Assembly: GCF_050496765.1 (NCBI RefSeq)
Contig: NZ_JBNWEO010000011.1
Location: 186,001 to 250,000 of the forward strand
Origin: JAEVLT01 sp050496765
GTDB lineage: Bacteria; Bacillota; Bacilli; Bacillales; Cytobacillaceae
Direction of reading: 5' to 3'
DNA: 64,000 nucleotides
Below the pieces are notes generated by a model. The model was not told the origin of the DNA. It was given only the letters and a program-made list of their open reading frames with translations, and did no database searches. Below are positions 36,275-45,122 of the stretch, in pieces. The position numbers and the translations under genes are program-made. The first letter of the stretch is position 1, and each line of letters starts with the position of its first letter.

Positions 36275-37366
36275 ATGAAAACAAAATATCAGATCATCAT
36301 TGATGATATTAAAAGTAAAATTCTTTCAGGGGAATATAGCATAGGCGAACAAATTCCAACTGAATCTGTTCTGCAAGAAAAGTACAATGTTAGCAGACAC
36401 ACGGTTCGAAAGGCCATTTTAGAACTGGCGAATGGGGGATTCCTAAGAAGTGAAAAAGGATCTGGCACATATGTTAGTAACAAATATCAATCAAAGTTCG
36501 GTGGGAATTCAACGAAAAAAACAATTGGTGTAATCACTACTTACATTTCTGATTACATTTTCCCTTCTATTATTCGCGGAATTGAAAGAAGATTGAATGA
36601 GGATAATTATTCGTTGTTGTTAGCCAGTACAAATAACGATGTAGAACAAGAAAAAAAGGCTTTGGAAATGATGCTGTCGTATGGAGTAGATGGCTTAATC
36701 ATTGAACCAACAAAAAGCAATCTATACAATCCCAATATTGCATATTACCTTTCGTTCAAGGAACAAGATGTTCCCTTCATCATGATCAATGCTTATTATG
36801 AGGAATTGGATGTTCCCTTTTTGTGCCTTGATGATGTACAATCTAGCTATCTCTCTACAAAAGAATTGATTATAAAAGGGCACACACAAATTGGACTTAT
36901 ATCAAAAGTCGATGATTTACAAGGTAAGTTTCGAATGAAGGGATATATAAAAGCTCTTGGAGAAGCCAAATTACGATTTCAACCAGAGCTTGTGCTGTCG
37001 TACAATACAGAAACAAAGCTGGATCTATACACTGACTTGAAGAAGTTTCTAACCAAAAATAGAGACGTATTGACTGCAATTGTATGCTATAACGATGAGG
37101 TAGGTTTGGAAGTTGTAAATGTATGCAGACAACTTGATATTTCCGTTCCAGAGAAATTATCAATTATTGGCCAGGATAATTCTTATATTGCCCAAAATGC
37201 TAATATCAAACTAACGACACTGACACACCCACAAGAACAAATGGGACGGGATGCTGCTGATTGGGTCATTAAGAAATTACAAGGAAAGAAGGATTTACCA
37301 AACGAAACCTATTATCAACCGGTGTTAATTGAAGGTGAAACTGTAAAAGAATTAGAAATACAATAA
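36275..37366 (+). CDS. araR: Arabinose operon repressor AraR (GntR HTH + LacI-type effector domain)
   Basis: Chimeric regulator of 363 residues: GntR winged helix (about 1-68, IPTESVLQEKYNVSRHTVRKAILEL), then a LacI/GalR-type sugar-binding domain (about 80-363, IGVITTYISDYIFPSIIRGIE). This is the AraR architecture of B. subtilis (362 residues), which releases DNA on binding L-arabinose. Divergent from the ara operon, with palindromic boxes at both promoters. GAAGTGA lies before the ATG. Confidence 0.95.
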   Translation: MKTKYQIIIDDIKSKILSGEYSIGEQIPTESVLQEKYNVSRHTVRKAILELANGGFLRSEKGSGTYVSNKYQSKFGGNSTKKTIGVITTYISDYIFPSIIRGIERRLNEDNYSLLLASTNNDVEQEKKALEMMLSYGVDGLIIEPTKSNLYNPNIAYYLSFKEQDVPFIMINAYYEELDVPFLCLDDVQSSYLSTKELIIKGHTQIGLISKVDDLQGKFRMKGYIKALGEAKLRFQPELVLSYNTETKLDLYTDLKKFLTKNRDVLTAIVCYNDEVGLEVVNVCRQLDISVPEKLSIIGQDNSYIAQNANIKLTTLTHPQEQMGRDAADWVIKKLQGKKDLPNETYYQPVLIEGETVKELEIQ

Positions 37367-37589
37367 TCTTGGTGTGTCAATACTAAATAAAACTCAATTC
37401 AATCTGATAAATGCTTTTCTTTATTGCCGATAAAAATTCTTATTTTAAAGAAATATAAATGGAATTAAAGGTTTTTAAGGAAATTTGTCTAATTCTTACT
37501 TATTAGAATATAGATTTTTTTGTTCCATATATATAATTAGCTTTTTCTTTTTTAATAGGAAATATTTTGTTTTTAATCGAATATTTCCT

Positions 37590-38115
37590 ACTTTTTGATA
37601 CATCCATAACAAAGGATAAGTTTCTTACTTCTGAAAGTGGTCTGTTGTTCGTGCCGGGATCTCTTTTTCGGTGATTACACCAAATTGACCACCATCCTGC
37701 CGTTATTAGATCCAATATTATCATTTGTCCACGAATCGCCAATATAAAGGAGTTCTTTCAGGGAATATCCTACTCTAATTGGAGCATGATGGAATATTTT
37801 CGGGCCTGGGTTTGCCGCTCGAACCTCATCTGAAACAAACATTAACTCTCTCGAAATATATTTCCTTATTCCTAGGGATTTTATTTTCTGCATTTGATGT
37901 TCAGTTGGACCATTCGTAATAATCCCCAACTCATAGCCTTCATCTTTTAAATGTTTTAGCAATTCAGGTATTTCTTAAAATAACTGTAAATGCTTCAATT
38001 CAAACTCGTGTTGATCTTGATATTGATATTGATTAGCTTCATCACTTGATATTGAATATCGAAACTTTTTACCCAAGGGTAATTCTTTATATACGAAGCT
38101 CTTGTAAAGAAAATT
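37590..38115 (-). pseudogene. HAD-family hydrolase remnant (YjjG/YfnB-like)
   Basis: Conceptual translation gives HEFELKHLQLF, a stop codon, EIPELLKHLKDEGYELGIITNGPTEHQ (HAD motif II TNG), KELLYIGDSWTND (motif IV GDSW.ND), then a frameshift into CNHRKRDPGTNNRPLSEVRNL. The N-terminal DxDxT part is missing. At least one stop and one frameshift make it non-functional. It sits next to the duplicated permease fragment, at the right end of the ara region. Confidence 0.85.
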
Positions 38116-38140
38116 CTTTTTAAATATAGTTCTCCCAAAT

Positions 38141-38335
38141 TTATATCATTAATTAAAAGATTATGTCAGACATCTGATTCTTCCGCTTATTGGATTCTTT
38201 GTGATTGTATATGTCATTAAAGGAATGGACATGACCGCCATTAAACTTGGAGTGACATGGATAATCCTAGGTGCCGTTTATATAGTCGTCATAACCAAAG
38301 TATTTAAGCAATCAGCAACATCGCTGGATATTTAA
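38141..38335 (+). pseudogene. Duplicated 3' end of the APC permease gene
   Basis: Bases 38159-38335 match 28641-28817 with seven mismatches by eye over 177 nt, ending at the same TAA. The frame is still open and codes the last 59 residues of the permease with three substitutions. The rest of the gene is absent. Same orientation as the intact gene, so the two copies bracket the ara locus as direct repeats. Confidence 0.95.
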
Positions 38336-38348
38336 TTTTAGTTAACAA

Positions 38349-38389
38349 GGGCTGCCTAAATCTAAATTAGTTTTAGGCAGCCTTTTTTT
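38349..38389 (+). terminator. Terminator after the permease fragment
   Basis: GGCTGCCTAAA/TTTAGGCAGCC stem and seven T. It is a better-preserved form of the terminator at 28831. Confidence 0.85.
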
Positions 38390-38539
38390 CATACAATTGT
38401 TGAGAATACCTCACCGTCTATTTTAGAAAAAACTCATTTACTTATGGTACCGGTTCATCGCAATATATACTAGCCTTTCCAATCCTCATCTTACTACCGT
38501 AGACCAGTTTCAAAGCTCGCCTCATCCCACCCTTGTTTA

Positions 38540-39088
38540 TTATTCTAAATTACTATGTCTGCCAAACGCTTGGGTATGATTAACTTCATTTAACTTTCCA
38601 TATTGCAAGCAGATCGTATCAAACAGAATATGAACACTTTGGTCAAAGAGAGATCCAAGAGGCTGAACGGTTTTTAACTCATTTTCGCGCCGATACTTCG
38701 TAGCTGCTGGTACATATAAAAGATGGGTGGAGGCCAATGCCAGTGATGACTTCGGATTTGTGGTAACTCCGATAACGGAGCAACCGAGTGATTGTGTTTT
38801 TTCTGATGTCCAAACAACACTCTTCGTAGTTCCAGAGCCAGAAACCGCTACCAGAAGATCCCCTTGTTCAATAGATGGTGAAATAGTTTCCCCTACTACA
38901 TACACCGTAGCCCCTAAATGCATCAATCTCATTGCGAAAGATTTCGCCATTAAACCGGAACGGCCTTCGCCAATAGTAAAAATCCGCTTTGCTTTTTGCA
39001 ATTCAGACGCTAATGCTTGCAGTTGCTCCTCTTGCACTTGGTTAACTACCATTTGGACTTCTTTTAAAATCATTTGGATGACTGACAT
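38540..39088 (-). CDS. hxlB: 6-phospho-3-hexuloisomerase-like SIS-domain protein
   Basis: A single SIS sugar-isomerase domain of 182 residues (RIFTIGEGRSGLMAKSFAMRLMHLG, VSGSGTTKSVVWTSEK), the size and layout of PHI, which interconverts hexulose 6-phosphate and fructose 6-phosphate in the ribulose monophosphate route. It overlaps the synthase gene by 19 bp; AAGGGG lies 8 nt before ATG. Placement in a sugar-acid regulon leaves room for another keto-sugar phosphate as substrate. Last gene of the cluster. Confidence 0.8.
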   Translation of the reverse strand: MSVIQMILKEVQMVVNQVQEEQLQALASELQKAKRIFTIGEGRSGLMAKSFAMRLMHLGATVYVVGETISPSIEQGDLLVAVSGSGTTKSVVWTSEKTQSLGCSVIGVTTNPKSSLALASTHLLYVPAATKYRRENELKTVQPLGSLFDQSVHILFDTICLQYGKLNEVNHTQAFGRHSNLE

Positions 39089-39726
39089 ACTCTATTCCCC
39101 TTGTGAACAACTTGTTTAAATTTCGCCGCAACATCTGATGGATTATTTGCCTTTGTTATAGCCGAGCCCACAATCACAACGGATGGATTTAATGTCTTTC
39201 TTAGGCTTTCCAAAGAGTCAATCGTAATTCCACCCGCTACTGCCTGTTTAAGAGAAGAATCAATAAGAAGTCCGCCGCTCCTGCTTCCCAAGTTTTGTGC
39301 CCTGAATTCCTCTTGTTCATCCTTACTCACATGAACACAAAAAATAGCATCCTTATATTTCAATAATTCCTGCAATTGTTCTTTTGAAGTATTCAGTAAA
39401 TCAAGCATAACTAATTTGTTAGAACGTTCAGCAACTTCCATGCATGCATTTATTGTCACAATCGGAGAAACCCCCATGACAGTCACGACATCTGCCCCGG
39501 CTTGAAAGGCCATCTCAAATTCATAGCGGGCATTATCAATCGTTTTCATATCAGCGACAATCACCTTATTTGGAAAAGCTTGCTTTATTTCTTTAACACT
39601 TCTCATACCAAATTCTTTTATTAAAGAAGTTCCCACTTCTACCCAATCAATAAAATCCTCTACTTTCTTAGTTAATTGAATAGCCTCGGCAACTTCCAGC
39701 CGATCCAAAGCAAGTTGTAATTTCAT
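39070..39726 (-). CDS. hxlA: 3-hexulose-6-phosphate synthase-like protein (OMPDC suprafamily)
   Basis: TIM-barrel of 218 residues from the group that includes HPS and 3-keto-L-gulonate-6-phosphate decarboxylase (UlaD). The shared DxKxxD metal motif is present (VADMKTIDNARYEFEMAFQAGADVVTV, about 57-83). It departs from typical HPS: DNARYE in place of DAGxxE, and CVHVSKD in place of VHTGxD. HPS joins formaldehyde and ribulose 5-phosphate; the reverse or a decarboxylation are alternatives. It has its own copy of the cluster operator (39763-39774) 37 bp upstream of the start and is translationally coupled to hxlB. Confidence 0.75.
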   Translation of the reverse strand: MKLQLALDRLEVAEAIQLTKKVEDFIDWVEVGTSLIKEFGMRSVKEIKQAFPNKVIVADMKTIDNARYEFEMAFQAGADVVTVMGVSPIVTINACMEVAERSNKLVMLDLLNTSKEQLQELLKYKDAIFCVHVSKDEQEEFRAQNLGSRSGGLLIDSSLKQAVAGGITIDSLESLRKTLNPSVVIVGSAITKANNPSDVAAKFKQVVHKGNRVCQSSK

Positions 39727-39762
39727 GATTAAAACTCCTTATCACCATATAAATGGATTCGC

Positions 39763-39774
39763 TAAATCGATTTA
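39763..39774. promoter_or_regulatory. Operator upstream of hxlA
   Basis: Perfect palindrome TAAATCGATTTA followed by CTAAA, the same sequence as each arm of the large palindrome at 44617-44656. It ties hxlAB to the regulon of the LacI-type regulator. Confidence 0.8.
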
Positions 39775-39790
39775 CTAAAAATCATTTTTA

Positions 39791-39822
39791 GATGGTGTCA
39801 GGCACTTGCCTACACCATCTGA
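39791..39822 (-). repeat. Hairpin overlapping the end of the LacI-type gene
   Basis: AGATGGTGT/ACACCATCT outer stem with AGGC/GCCT inner pairs. The regulator's TAG stop codon lies inside it. No proper T run follows. The GGTGTCAGGCAC core is a motif that recurs between genes in many Bacillaceae. Confidence 0.6.
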
Positions 39823-40787
39823 CTTGGAAACACAAACTCTTCTGGCTCCCGCTCTACTTTGTTGATTTGGTCATACAACAATTCTGCTGCCTTTCTTCCC
39901 ATTTCAGAGGCCGGCTGAACAATAAAGGAAATCGGTGTTTCTACTAAATGGGCAAACGGAATATTGTCAAAAACGATCAGCTCAACATCTTTTCCAAGTT
40001 TTAGTCCTTTTTCTTTTAAAAATTCCACAACCGTAAGAAAAACCCGGTCATTTCCGGCAAACAATGCAGTCGGTCTCGCATCTGAAGAAAAAAGTTTATC
40101 CAGTTTGCTTTTCATCTCATCAATGCTGGATTCAATAATATAATCATCTTCCACTTTCAAACCAGCATCGATCATAGCTTTTTTATAGCCTTTTAATCGA
40201 TCACGCCGCGTACTGACCGTTAGAGGCTGTACAGCGAAAGAAATGTTTTGATGACCCTTTTCAATTAAAGATTGAATAGCCCTATAAGTTGACATAAAGT
40301 TATCGGTTAATACTGAAAAAGCATTAAGGTTTTCTACCTTTCGATCGACAAACACTACCGGATAGCCTTCCTTAATCATACTCTCGTATAAATCATTATT
40401 TTGCCCAGTTGGAAAAATAATCAGACCATCGACCTGCTTAGCTCGCAGCATCTCAATATATCTCTTTTCTTTTTCTGGATTATCATCGGCGTTACACACG
40501 ATGGCATGTAAATCATATTCTTGGCAGAAGTCCTCAATCGCACGACTAATCTCCGTTGATAAATAGTGCAAAATATTAGCAACGATGATGCCAACCATAG
40601 AGGTTCGCTTTTGTTTTAAACTCCTGGCAATATAATTGGGTTGATAACCAAGCCGTTCAATTGCTTCTTCAATCTTTTGCTTTGTATTTTCACCCATGTA
40701 CTCAAATCGTTTATTTAGAAATTGCGAAACGGTGCTTTTAGAGACACCTGCTTCTTTCGCTACATCGGCCATTGTTACTTTTTCCAT
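39810..40787 (-). CDS. kdgR: LacI-family regulator (KdgR-like)
   Basis: LacI helix-turn-helix at the N-terminus (MADVAKEAGVSKSTVSQFLN) and a sugar-binding effector domain, 325 residues. It lies inside the cluster between kdgA and hxlA, as B. subtilis kdgR is grouped with kdgK-kdgA-kdgT. The TAAATCGATTTA palindromes at both ends of the cluster are its likely sites. Effector would be ketodeoxygluconate or its phosphate by analogy. It ends inside a hairpin. Confidence 0.82.
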   Translation of the reverse strand: MEKVTMADVAKEAGVSKSTVSQFLNKRFEYMGENTKQKIEEAIERLGYQPNYIARSLKQKRTSMVGIIVANILHYLSTEISRAIEDFCQEYDLHAIVCNADDNPEKEKRYIEMLRAKQVDGLIIFPTGQNNDLYESMIKEGYPVVFVDRKVENLNAFSVLTDNFMSTYRAIQSLIEKGHQNISFAVQPLTVSTRRDRLKGYKKAMIDAGLKVEDDYIIESSIDEMKSKLDKLFSSDARPTALFAGNDRVFLTVVEFLKEKGLKLGKDVELIVFDNIPFAHLVETPISFIVQPASEMGRKAAELLYDQINKVEREPEEFVFPSQMV

Positions 40788-40878
40788 ATGATCTTCCTCT
40801 TTTAATCTGCATCAATGACTTCATTTTAGCGATAAATCCCCTGTTTTTCCAGTATAAAAAAAGAAATAGAGGATTTGC

Positions 40879-41514
40879 TCATCCACGTGCTGACTGAATC
40901 TCTTCCATCAATTTTTTTGCATTTTTTGTTACTTCAAATAAATAGTCTTCCGTTATAGACCTTGTGGGATTCACCAAAGACTTGCCTACCCCTATAGCAA
41001 CAGCTCCAGCCTGAATATACTCCTTTGCATTTTGGAAGTTAATGCCCCCTGTTGGCATGAGCGGAATGTGGGGAAGCGGACCAGATATGTTTTTAAAGTA
41101 CCCTGGACCGACACTACCTGCCGGGAAAACTTTAATCACATCCGCACCATGTTCATAGGCGTTTAAGATTTCGGTTGGAGTAAATGCCCCCGGTACACAA
41201 AGAACTCCATACCGTTTTGTCATTTGAATGGTTTCCAAGTTGACGGTTGGTGAAAAAATAAATTTTGCCCCAGCCATAATAGCTGCTCTTGCAGTCTCTG
41301 GATCTAGAACGGTCCCAACTCCGACGAACAGTTCATCACCAAACACATCAGCTGTCTTTTCAATAATCGCTAATGCCTTCGGGGTTTCCATTGTAATTTC
41401 AAGAGCTGTGACACCGCCTTCTTTTAGGGCATTTGCAATTGGAATAATAGACTCAAGTGTGGCTCCCCGAATAACGGCAACCACCGATCGAGTTTTTATT
41501 TCCTCCATACTCAT
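40879..41514 (-). CDS. kdgA: 2-keto-3-deoxy-6-phosphogluconate aldolase
   Basis: Class I aldolase that splits KDPG into pyruvate and glyceraldehyde 3-phosphate. Schiff-base Lys128 (VIKVFPAG), Glu39 (ALEITMETP) and the PTGGI phosphate loop (155-159) are visible; 211 residues, normal. Two ATGs lie six bases apart; AAAGGAG is about 10 nt before the first. It follows the transporter gene by 72 bp and acts on the product of the kinase encoded upstream. Confidence 0.95.
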   Translation of the reverse strand: MSMEEIKTRSVVAVIRGATLESIIPIANALKEGGVTALEITMETPKALAIIEKTADVFGDELFVGVGTVLDPETARAAIMAGAKFIFSPTVNLETIQMTKRYGVLCVPGAFTPTEILNAYEHGADVIKVFPAGSVGPGYFKNISGPLPHIPLMPTGGINFQNAKEYIQAGAVAIGVGKSLVNPTRSITEDYLFEVTKNAKKLMEEIQSARG

Positions 41515-41586
41515 AAAAAAATCTCTCCTTTAATGGTTAACAATGGTTAGTAGCTTTAGAGTAACCTCTAAAGCCGTTGCTTGATT

Positions 41587-42867
41587 TTATGCACCTAATG
41601 TGACATTTTCGGATTCCATTTGCTTTTTAGATGACTTGACTGCCCAAACGGTTAAAATGGCTGAAAGAAATAGAGAACCAGCCATGAAGATATACGATGC
41701 ACCAAAGCCTCCTGTTGCTCCATTCAAATAACCTACTACATAGGAGCCAACAAACGAGCCTAAGGCACCCATACTATTAATAAGAGCGATCGCTCCACCG
41801 GCAACATTTCGCGGAAGAATTTCCGGAATAATGGCAAAGAACGGACCATATGGAGCATACATTGCACCGCCGGCTAGGATTAATAAAATATAGGAAATCC
41901 AAAAATGATTGGTTCCAAGTGCATAAGAAATATAAAAGGCTACTGCTCCAAGTAATAGAAACGGCCAGACAAATGCATTGCGGTTTAATGTTTTATCAGA
42001 GAAGTAGGAAGCAACTAACATTAAGATGACAGCCAAAATATATGGAACCGATGACAACCAGCCCGTTTCGACAATCCCCATGTTTGGCGCTGCTTTAATA
42101 ATAGAAGGAAGCCACATAACAAATCCATAAACCCCAATGCTCCATAGCGCATATTGAATACTTAACAAAATAACTGGCTTGGATTTAAACGCTTCCCGAT
42201 AATTCTTTACAGGCTTTAAGCCCTGTTGCTCTTTTTCTAACTGTTGTTCTAAATCACTTTTTTCTTGGCTTGTTAACCATTTTGCTTGTTTTGGTTTATC
42301 ATCAACTAACTTCCACCAGAAAAACGCCCAAACAATCGCAGGGATACCTTCGAAAATAAACATCCATCTCCACCCTACTGAATTAACTAAATAACCAGAA
42401 ACGATAGACATCCATAAAACCGTTGCTGGGTTTCCTAAAATCAAGAATGTATTCGCACGTGAACGCTCTGCTTTCGTGAACCAGTGACTTAAGAAGATGA
42501 GCATGGCAGGCATAACGGCACTTTCGACAACGCCAAGGGAAAAGCGAACGAAGAATAATAATTTTATATTTGTGATAAGACCCGTTACAGAAGCTAATGC
42601 CCCCCATAAAATCAAAGACCAAAAAATCAGCTTTTTTGCACTCTTTTTTTCCGCATAATGGGCACCAGGAACTTGGAAAAAGAAATAGCCTAAGAAGAAA
42701 AGCGAACCTAGTAATGAGGATGTGCCTGGTGTAATATTTAAATCTTTCGCCATCCCCGCTGCAGCACCGAAACCATAGTTGGCCCTGTCAAGATAAGCAA
42801 GGCTGTATGTGATAAACGCAATGGGAATTAAGCGCAGCCATCTTTGTCGAGCAATCGTTTGTTTCAT
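41587..42867 (-). CDS. MFS sugar-acid transporter (anion:cation symporter family, ExuT/KdgT-like role)
   Basis: Twelve-helix MFS protein of 426 residues with the ACS-family start RWLRLIPIAFITYSLAYLDRANYGFGAA and the long central cytoplasmic loop typical of hexuronate and galactonate porters. One base separates its start from the kdgK stop, implying coupling. It probably imports the sugar acid degraded by this cluster (hexuronate, ketodeoxygluconate or a related aldonate). It is unrelated in sequence type to B. subtilis KdgT, so the symbol is withheld. Confidence 0.85.
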   Translation of the reverse strand: MKQTIARQRWLRLIPIAFITYSLAYLDRANYGFGAAAGMAKDLNITPGTSSLLGSLFFLGYFFFQVPGAHYAEKKSAKKLIFWSLILWGALASVTGLITNIKLLFFVRFSLGVVESAVMPAMLIFLSHWFTKAERSRANTFLILGNPATVLWMSIVSGYLVNSVGWRWMFIFEGIPAIVWAFFWWKLVDDKPKQAKWLTSQEKSDLEQQLEKEQQGLKPVKNYREAFKSKPVILLSIQYALWSIGVYGFVMWLPSIIKAAPNMGIVETGWLSSVPYILAVILMLVASYFSDKTLNRNAFVWPFLLLGAVAFYISYALGTNHFWISYILLILAGGAMYAPYGPFFAIIPEILPRNVAGGAIALINSMGALGSFVGSYVVGYLNGATGGFGASYIFMAGSLFLSAILTVWAVKSSKKQMESENVTLGA

Positions 42868-42868
42868 G

Positions 42869-43828
42869 TTAATTCACTCCCTTTAAGTTTTCTTCTATAT
42901 ATTTGTGCAGCTGAATGTAAGTCGGGTACCCATCGTTGTCTCCCGGTGATTGAACAGCTAAAGAGCCAATCGCATTTCCCCTTATAACAGCATCTTTTAT
43001 CGAAAGGTTCTCCAACAATCCACTGATGACACCAACAGCGAAGCCGTCGCCGGCTCCAACCGTATCCAGCACTTCTTTCACTTTAAACCCTTGAACCACT
43101 CCTTCTGCTAAAGTCGTTTTATAAAATGCTCCTTCTTCACCTAGTTTAATCACTACAAGCTCCACACCCTTTTCTAAGTAAAAAGAAGCAATATCACGTG
43201 GATCACTAAAACCAGTCAACACCTCTCCCTCAGCAATTCCCGGTAGCACGTAGTTCGCTCGAAAGGCAACAGCATTTATTTGCTCCACCATTTCCTCTTT
43301 TGATGACCAAAGAGATGGTCTTAAATTTGGATCAAATGAGACGGTTCGTCCGTTATTTTTCATAAAAGCCAAGGTGTATTTGGCATAGGATCTTGCCTGT
43401 TCTGAAATGGCTAGTGGAATTCCTGTCATATGCAGGTGTTTAGCAGATAAAAAATACATTGCATTAAAATCGGAAATTTGAAGGTGACTTGCTGCCGAAC
43501 CTTTTCGGAAATATTGAACCTCTGGGTCACCCTTCACCACTTTTGATTTCAGTTGAAATCCAGTCGGATGATGGTCATCAATTGATACCTGTTCAATATC
43601 AACGTTTTCATTTTTAAGCCGTTCCATAATAAATTTTCCAAGAGCATCATTTCCTACTTTACTCACCCAACCAACCCGAAGGCCGATCCTAGCAAGGCCA
43701 ATGGCAACATTGGTTTCCGCACCAGCAAGCTCAAGGGTAAATTGTTTGTTTTCGTGCAGGAAACCAGGCTGATTGGCCATAAACATCGCCATCGCTTCGC
43801 CAAAAGTAATCACATCTAGCTGTTTCAT
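42869..43828 (-). CDS. kdgK: 2-keto-3-deoxygluconate kinase (PfkB family)
   Basis: Ribokinase-fold kinase that phosphorylates ketodeoxygluconate to KDPG for KdgA. PfkB signature DTVGAGDGFAVG has catalytic Asp261; the N-terminal GGAETNVA-type glycine region reads LAGAETNVAIGLARIG. 319 residues. It overlaps the upstream isomerase gene by 4 bp (ATGA). The order kinase, transporter, aldolase, regulator gives a full uptake and cleavage path for ketodeoxygluconate. Confidence 0.92.
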   Translation of the reverse strand: MKQLDVITFGEAMAMFMANQPGFLHENKQFTLELAGAETNVAIGLARIGLRVGWVSKVGNDALGKFIMERLKNENVDIEQVSIDDHHPTGFQLKSKVVKGDPEVQYFRKGSAASHLQISDFNAMYFLSAKHLHMTGIPLAISEQARSYAKYTLAFMKNNGRTVSFDPNLRPSLWSSKEEMVEQINAVAFRANYVLPGIAEGEVLTGFSDPRDIASFYLEKGVELVVIKLGEEGAFYKTTLAEGVVQGFKVKEVLDTVGAGDGFAVGVISGLLENLSIKDAVIRGNAIGSLAVQSPGDNDGYPTYIQLHKYIEENLKGVN

Positions 43829-44586
43829 TTGATCGCCTCGCTTTCACTTGCTAATTCTGAGATGAGTTCGATGTAGTCTTTTGTTTTCTCTTTCTGCTCA
43901 ATTGGAAATTCAAGCGCTTTCAACATCGTATGCGGGAAATTCCTCATGACCGTTTTCCAGCTATGGTTGCCTTCCTTTTGAATTGGTACGGTGACCAGTC
44001 CATCCACCACTTGTTTTAAATGAAGATAAAGAACGTAGGGGGAGAGTTTATCGAGAGCATCCTCTACACTTTGGCCAGAATAATACCAATTACCAGCATC
44101 AAAGGTCATTTTAATGGGAACATGATCTTCGGTAACGGTTTCAAAAAACGATTTCAATTGGATAACACTACCGCCAAAAGATGTTTGGTCATTTTCAACC
44201 AACAACTGAAGTTCATTATGTTGGTTTAAAAAGTTTGTAAGATCAATGATGTTTGAAGCATCTTTCTTAAAGTGTCCAAGTGAAACCTTAACCCACTTTG
44301 CCCCCAGCATCCTCGCTTCTTGAAAGACTTCTGTCAGTTTTTTTGCATTTAATTGATAATTCTTTTCCCATAATTCAATAGGAGCAGAGTATACGGTAAA
44401 AAGTCCATGGTTGATAATTTCATTCTTGATCCTTTCAAGTGATGGATCTTGAACCGGCAATAGCTCACGCCGAATTTCTACTCCAAAAGCTCCTGATCGT
44501 GCAATGAGCTCAATAAAGGATTCTTGCCCCTTCTCTAACACTTCTAATCTGTCAAAAGCATTCAACGGAACAATCACATTTTGCAT
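43825..44586 (-). CDS. Sugar phosphate isomerase/epimerase family protein (TIM barrel)
   Basis: Xylose-isomerase-like TIM barrel (AP endonuclease family 2 fold) of 253 residues. The four metal ligands typical of IolE, hydroxypyruvate isomerase and tagatose epimerases are seen: Glu131 (LLVENDQ), Asp163 (FDAGNW), His189 (YLHLKQ) and Glu226 (ALEFP). First gene of the cluster, downstream of the 40-bp palindrome. The reaction is unknown; it may convert the imported acid to ketodeoxygluconate or supply another branch. GAAAGGA lies before the ATG. Confidence 0.8.
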   Translation of the reverse strand: MQNVIVPLNAFDRLEVLEKGQESFIELIARSGAFGVEIRRELLPVQDPSLERIKNEIINHGLFTVYSAPIELWEKNYQLNAKKLTEVFQEARMLGAKWVKVSLGHFKKDASNIIDLTNFLNQHNELQLLVENDQTSFGGSVIQLKSFFETVTEDHVPIKMTFDAGNWYYSGQSVEDALDKLSPYVLYLHLKQVVDGLVTVPIQKEGNHSWKTVMRNFPHTMLKALEFPIEQKEKTKDYIELISELASESEAIK

Positions 44587-44616
44587 GAAAAAGATCCTTT
44601 CTACGTTTTAAATTCG

Positions 44617-44688
44617 ATAAATCGATTTACTAAACCGGTTTAGTAAATCGATTTATTTTTATTATAAAGATTATGTAAGCGCTTTTCA
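44617..44688 (-). promoter_or_regulatory. 40-bp perfect palindrome upstream of the sugar-acid cluster
   Basis: Bases 44617-44656 are an uninterrupted perfect palindrome centred on CCGG. Each arm carries TAAATCGATTTA plus CTAAA, so it is two operators in inverted orientation that could hold two repressor dimers. A cre-like TGTAAGCG-CTTTTCA with one extra base is at 44674-44688. Confidence 0.85.
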
Positions 44689-44960
44689 ATAGTTTTTTAA
44701 AAAATTTTACGACCCCCGCTAATGCAGGTAAATGCTTTTTAGACCGAATCATTCAACACTCCACGATAGTTAAGAGCTTCCGTCAAATTAGAATTTTAAT
44801 GAGGGGATGGAAAAATAGGGAAATTTCATTAAGATTTCTTTGCGGGTTTTTGAAGTTAAAAGAGGTTTCTTGAAGTTTTTTGCAATTATTGTAAAAGAAT
44901 AACCTAAAAAAGGGCAGACTACTCCCTTGGTAAATTTTAAATTTTTTAAAAATGATCTTA
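44689..44960. other. Intergenic region left of the IS nest
   Basis: No gene seen. On the minus strand AAGGG...CCCTTTTTT (about 44905-44931) forms a short terminator; an almost identical segment recurs inside the outer element near 45097-45120. Confidence 0.5.
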
Positions 44961-45122
44961 AAGAGGATGTTCAAAAAGGAGTATTTTGAACATTTTCAAA
45001 ACCAAAAGAAAATTTTCCGGTCTTCCATAAATGGAAATAAAAGTAATTTATTTGTTCGATATTACTTTCCCTGTTAAAAAGGTGGAATTTACATCTAAAA
45101 AAGGGCAGACTTCCCCTTGGAC

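Noticed and set aside
39791..39822. Rho-independent terminator of the LacI-type gene
   Set aside because: Stem is good, but it contains the stop codon and lacks a T run; listed as a hairpin only.
44674..44688. cre site before the sugar-acid cluster
   Set aside because: TGTAAGCG-CTTTTCA has one base too many for the consensus; kept only as cre-like.
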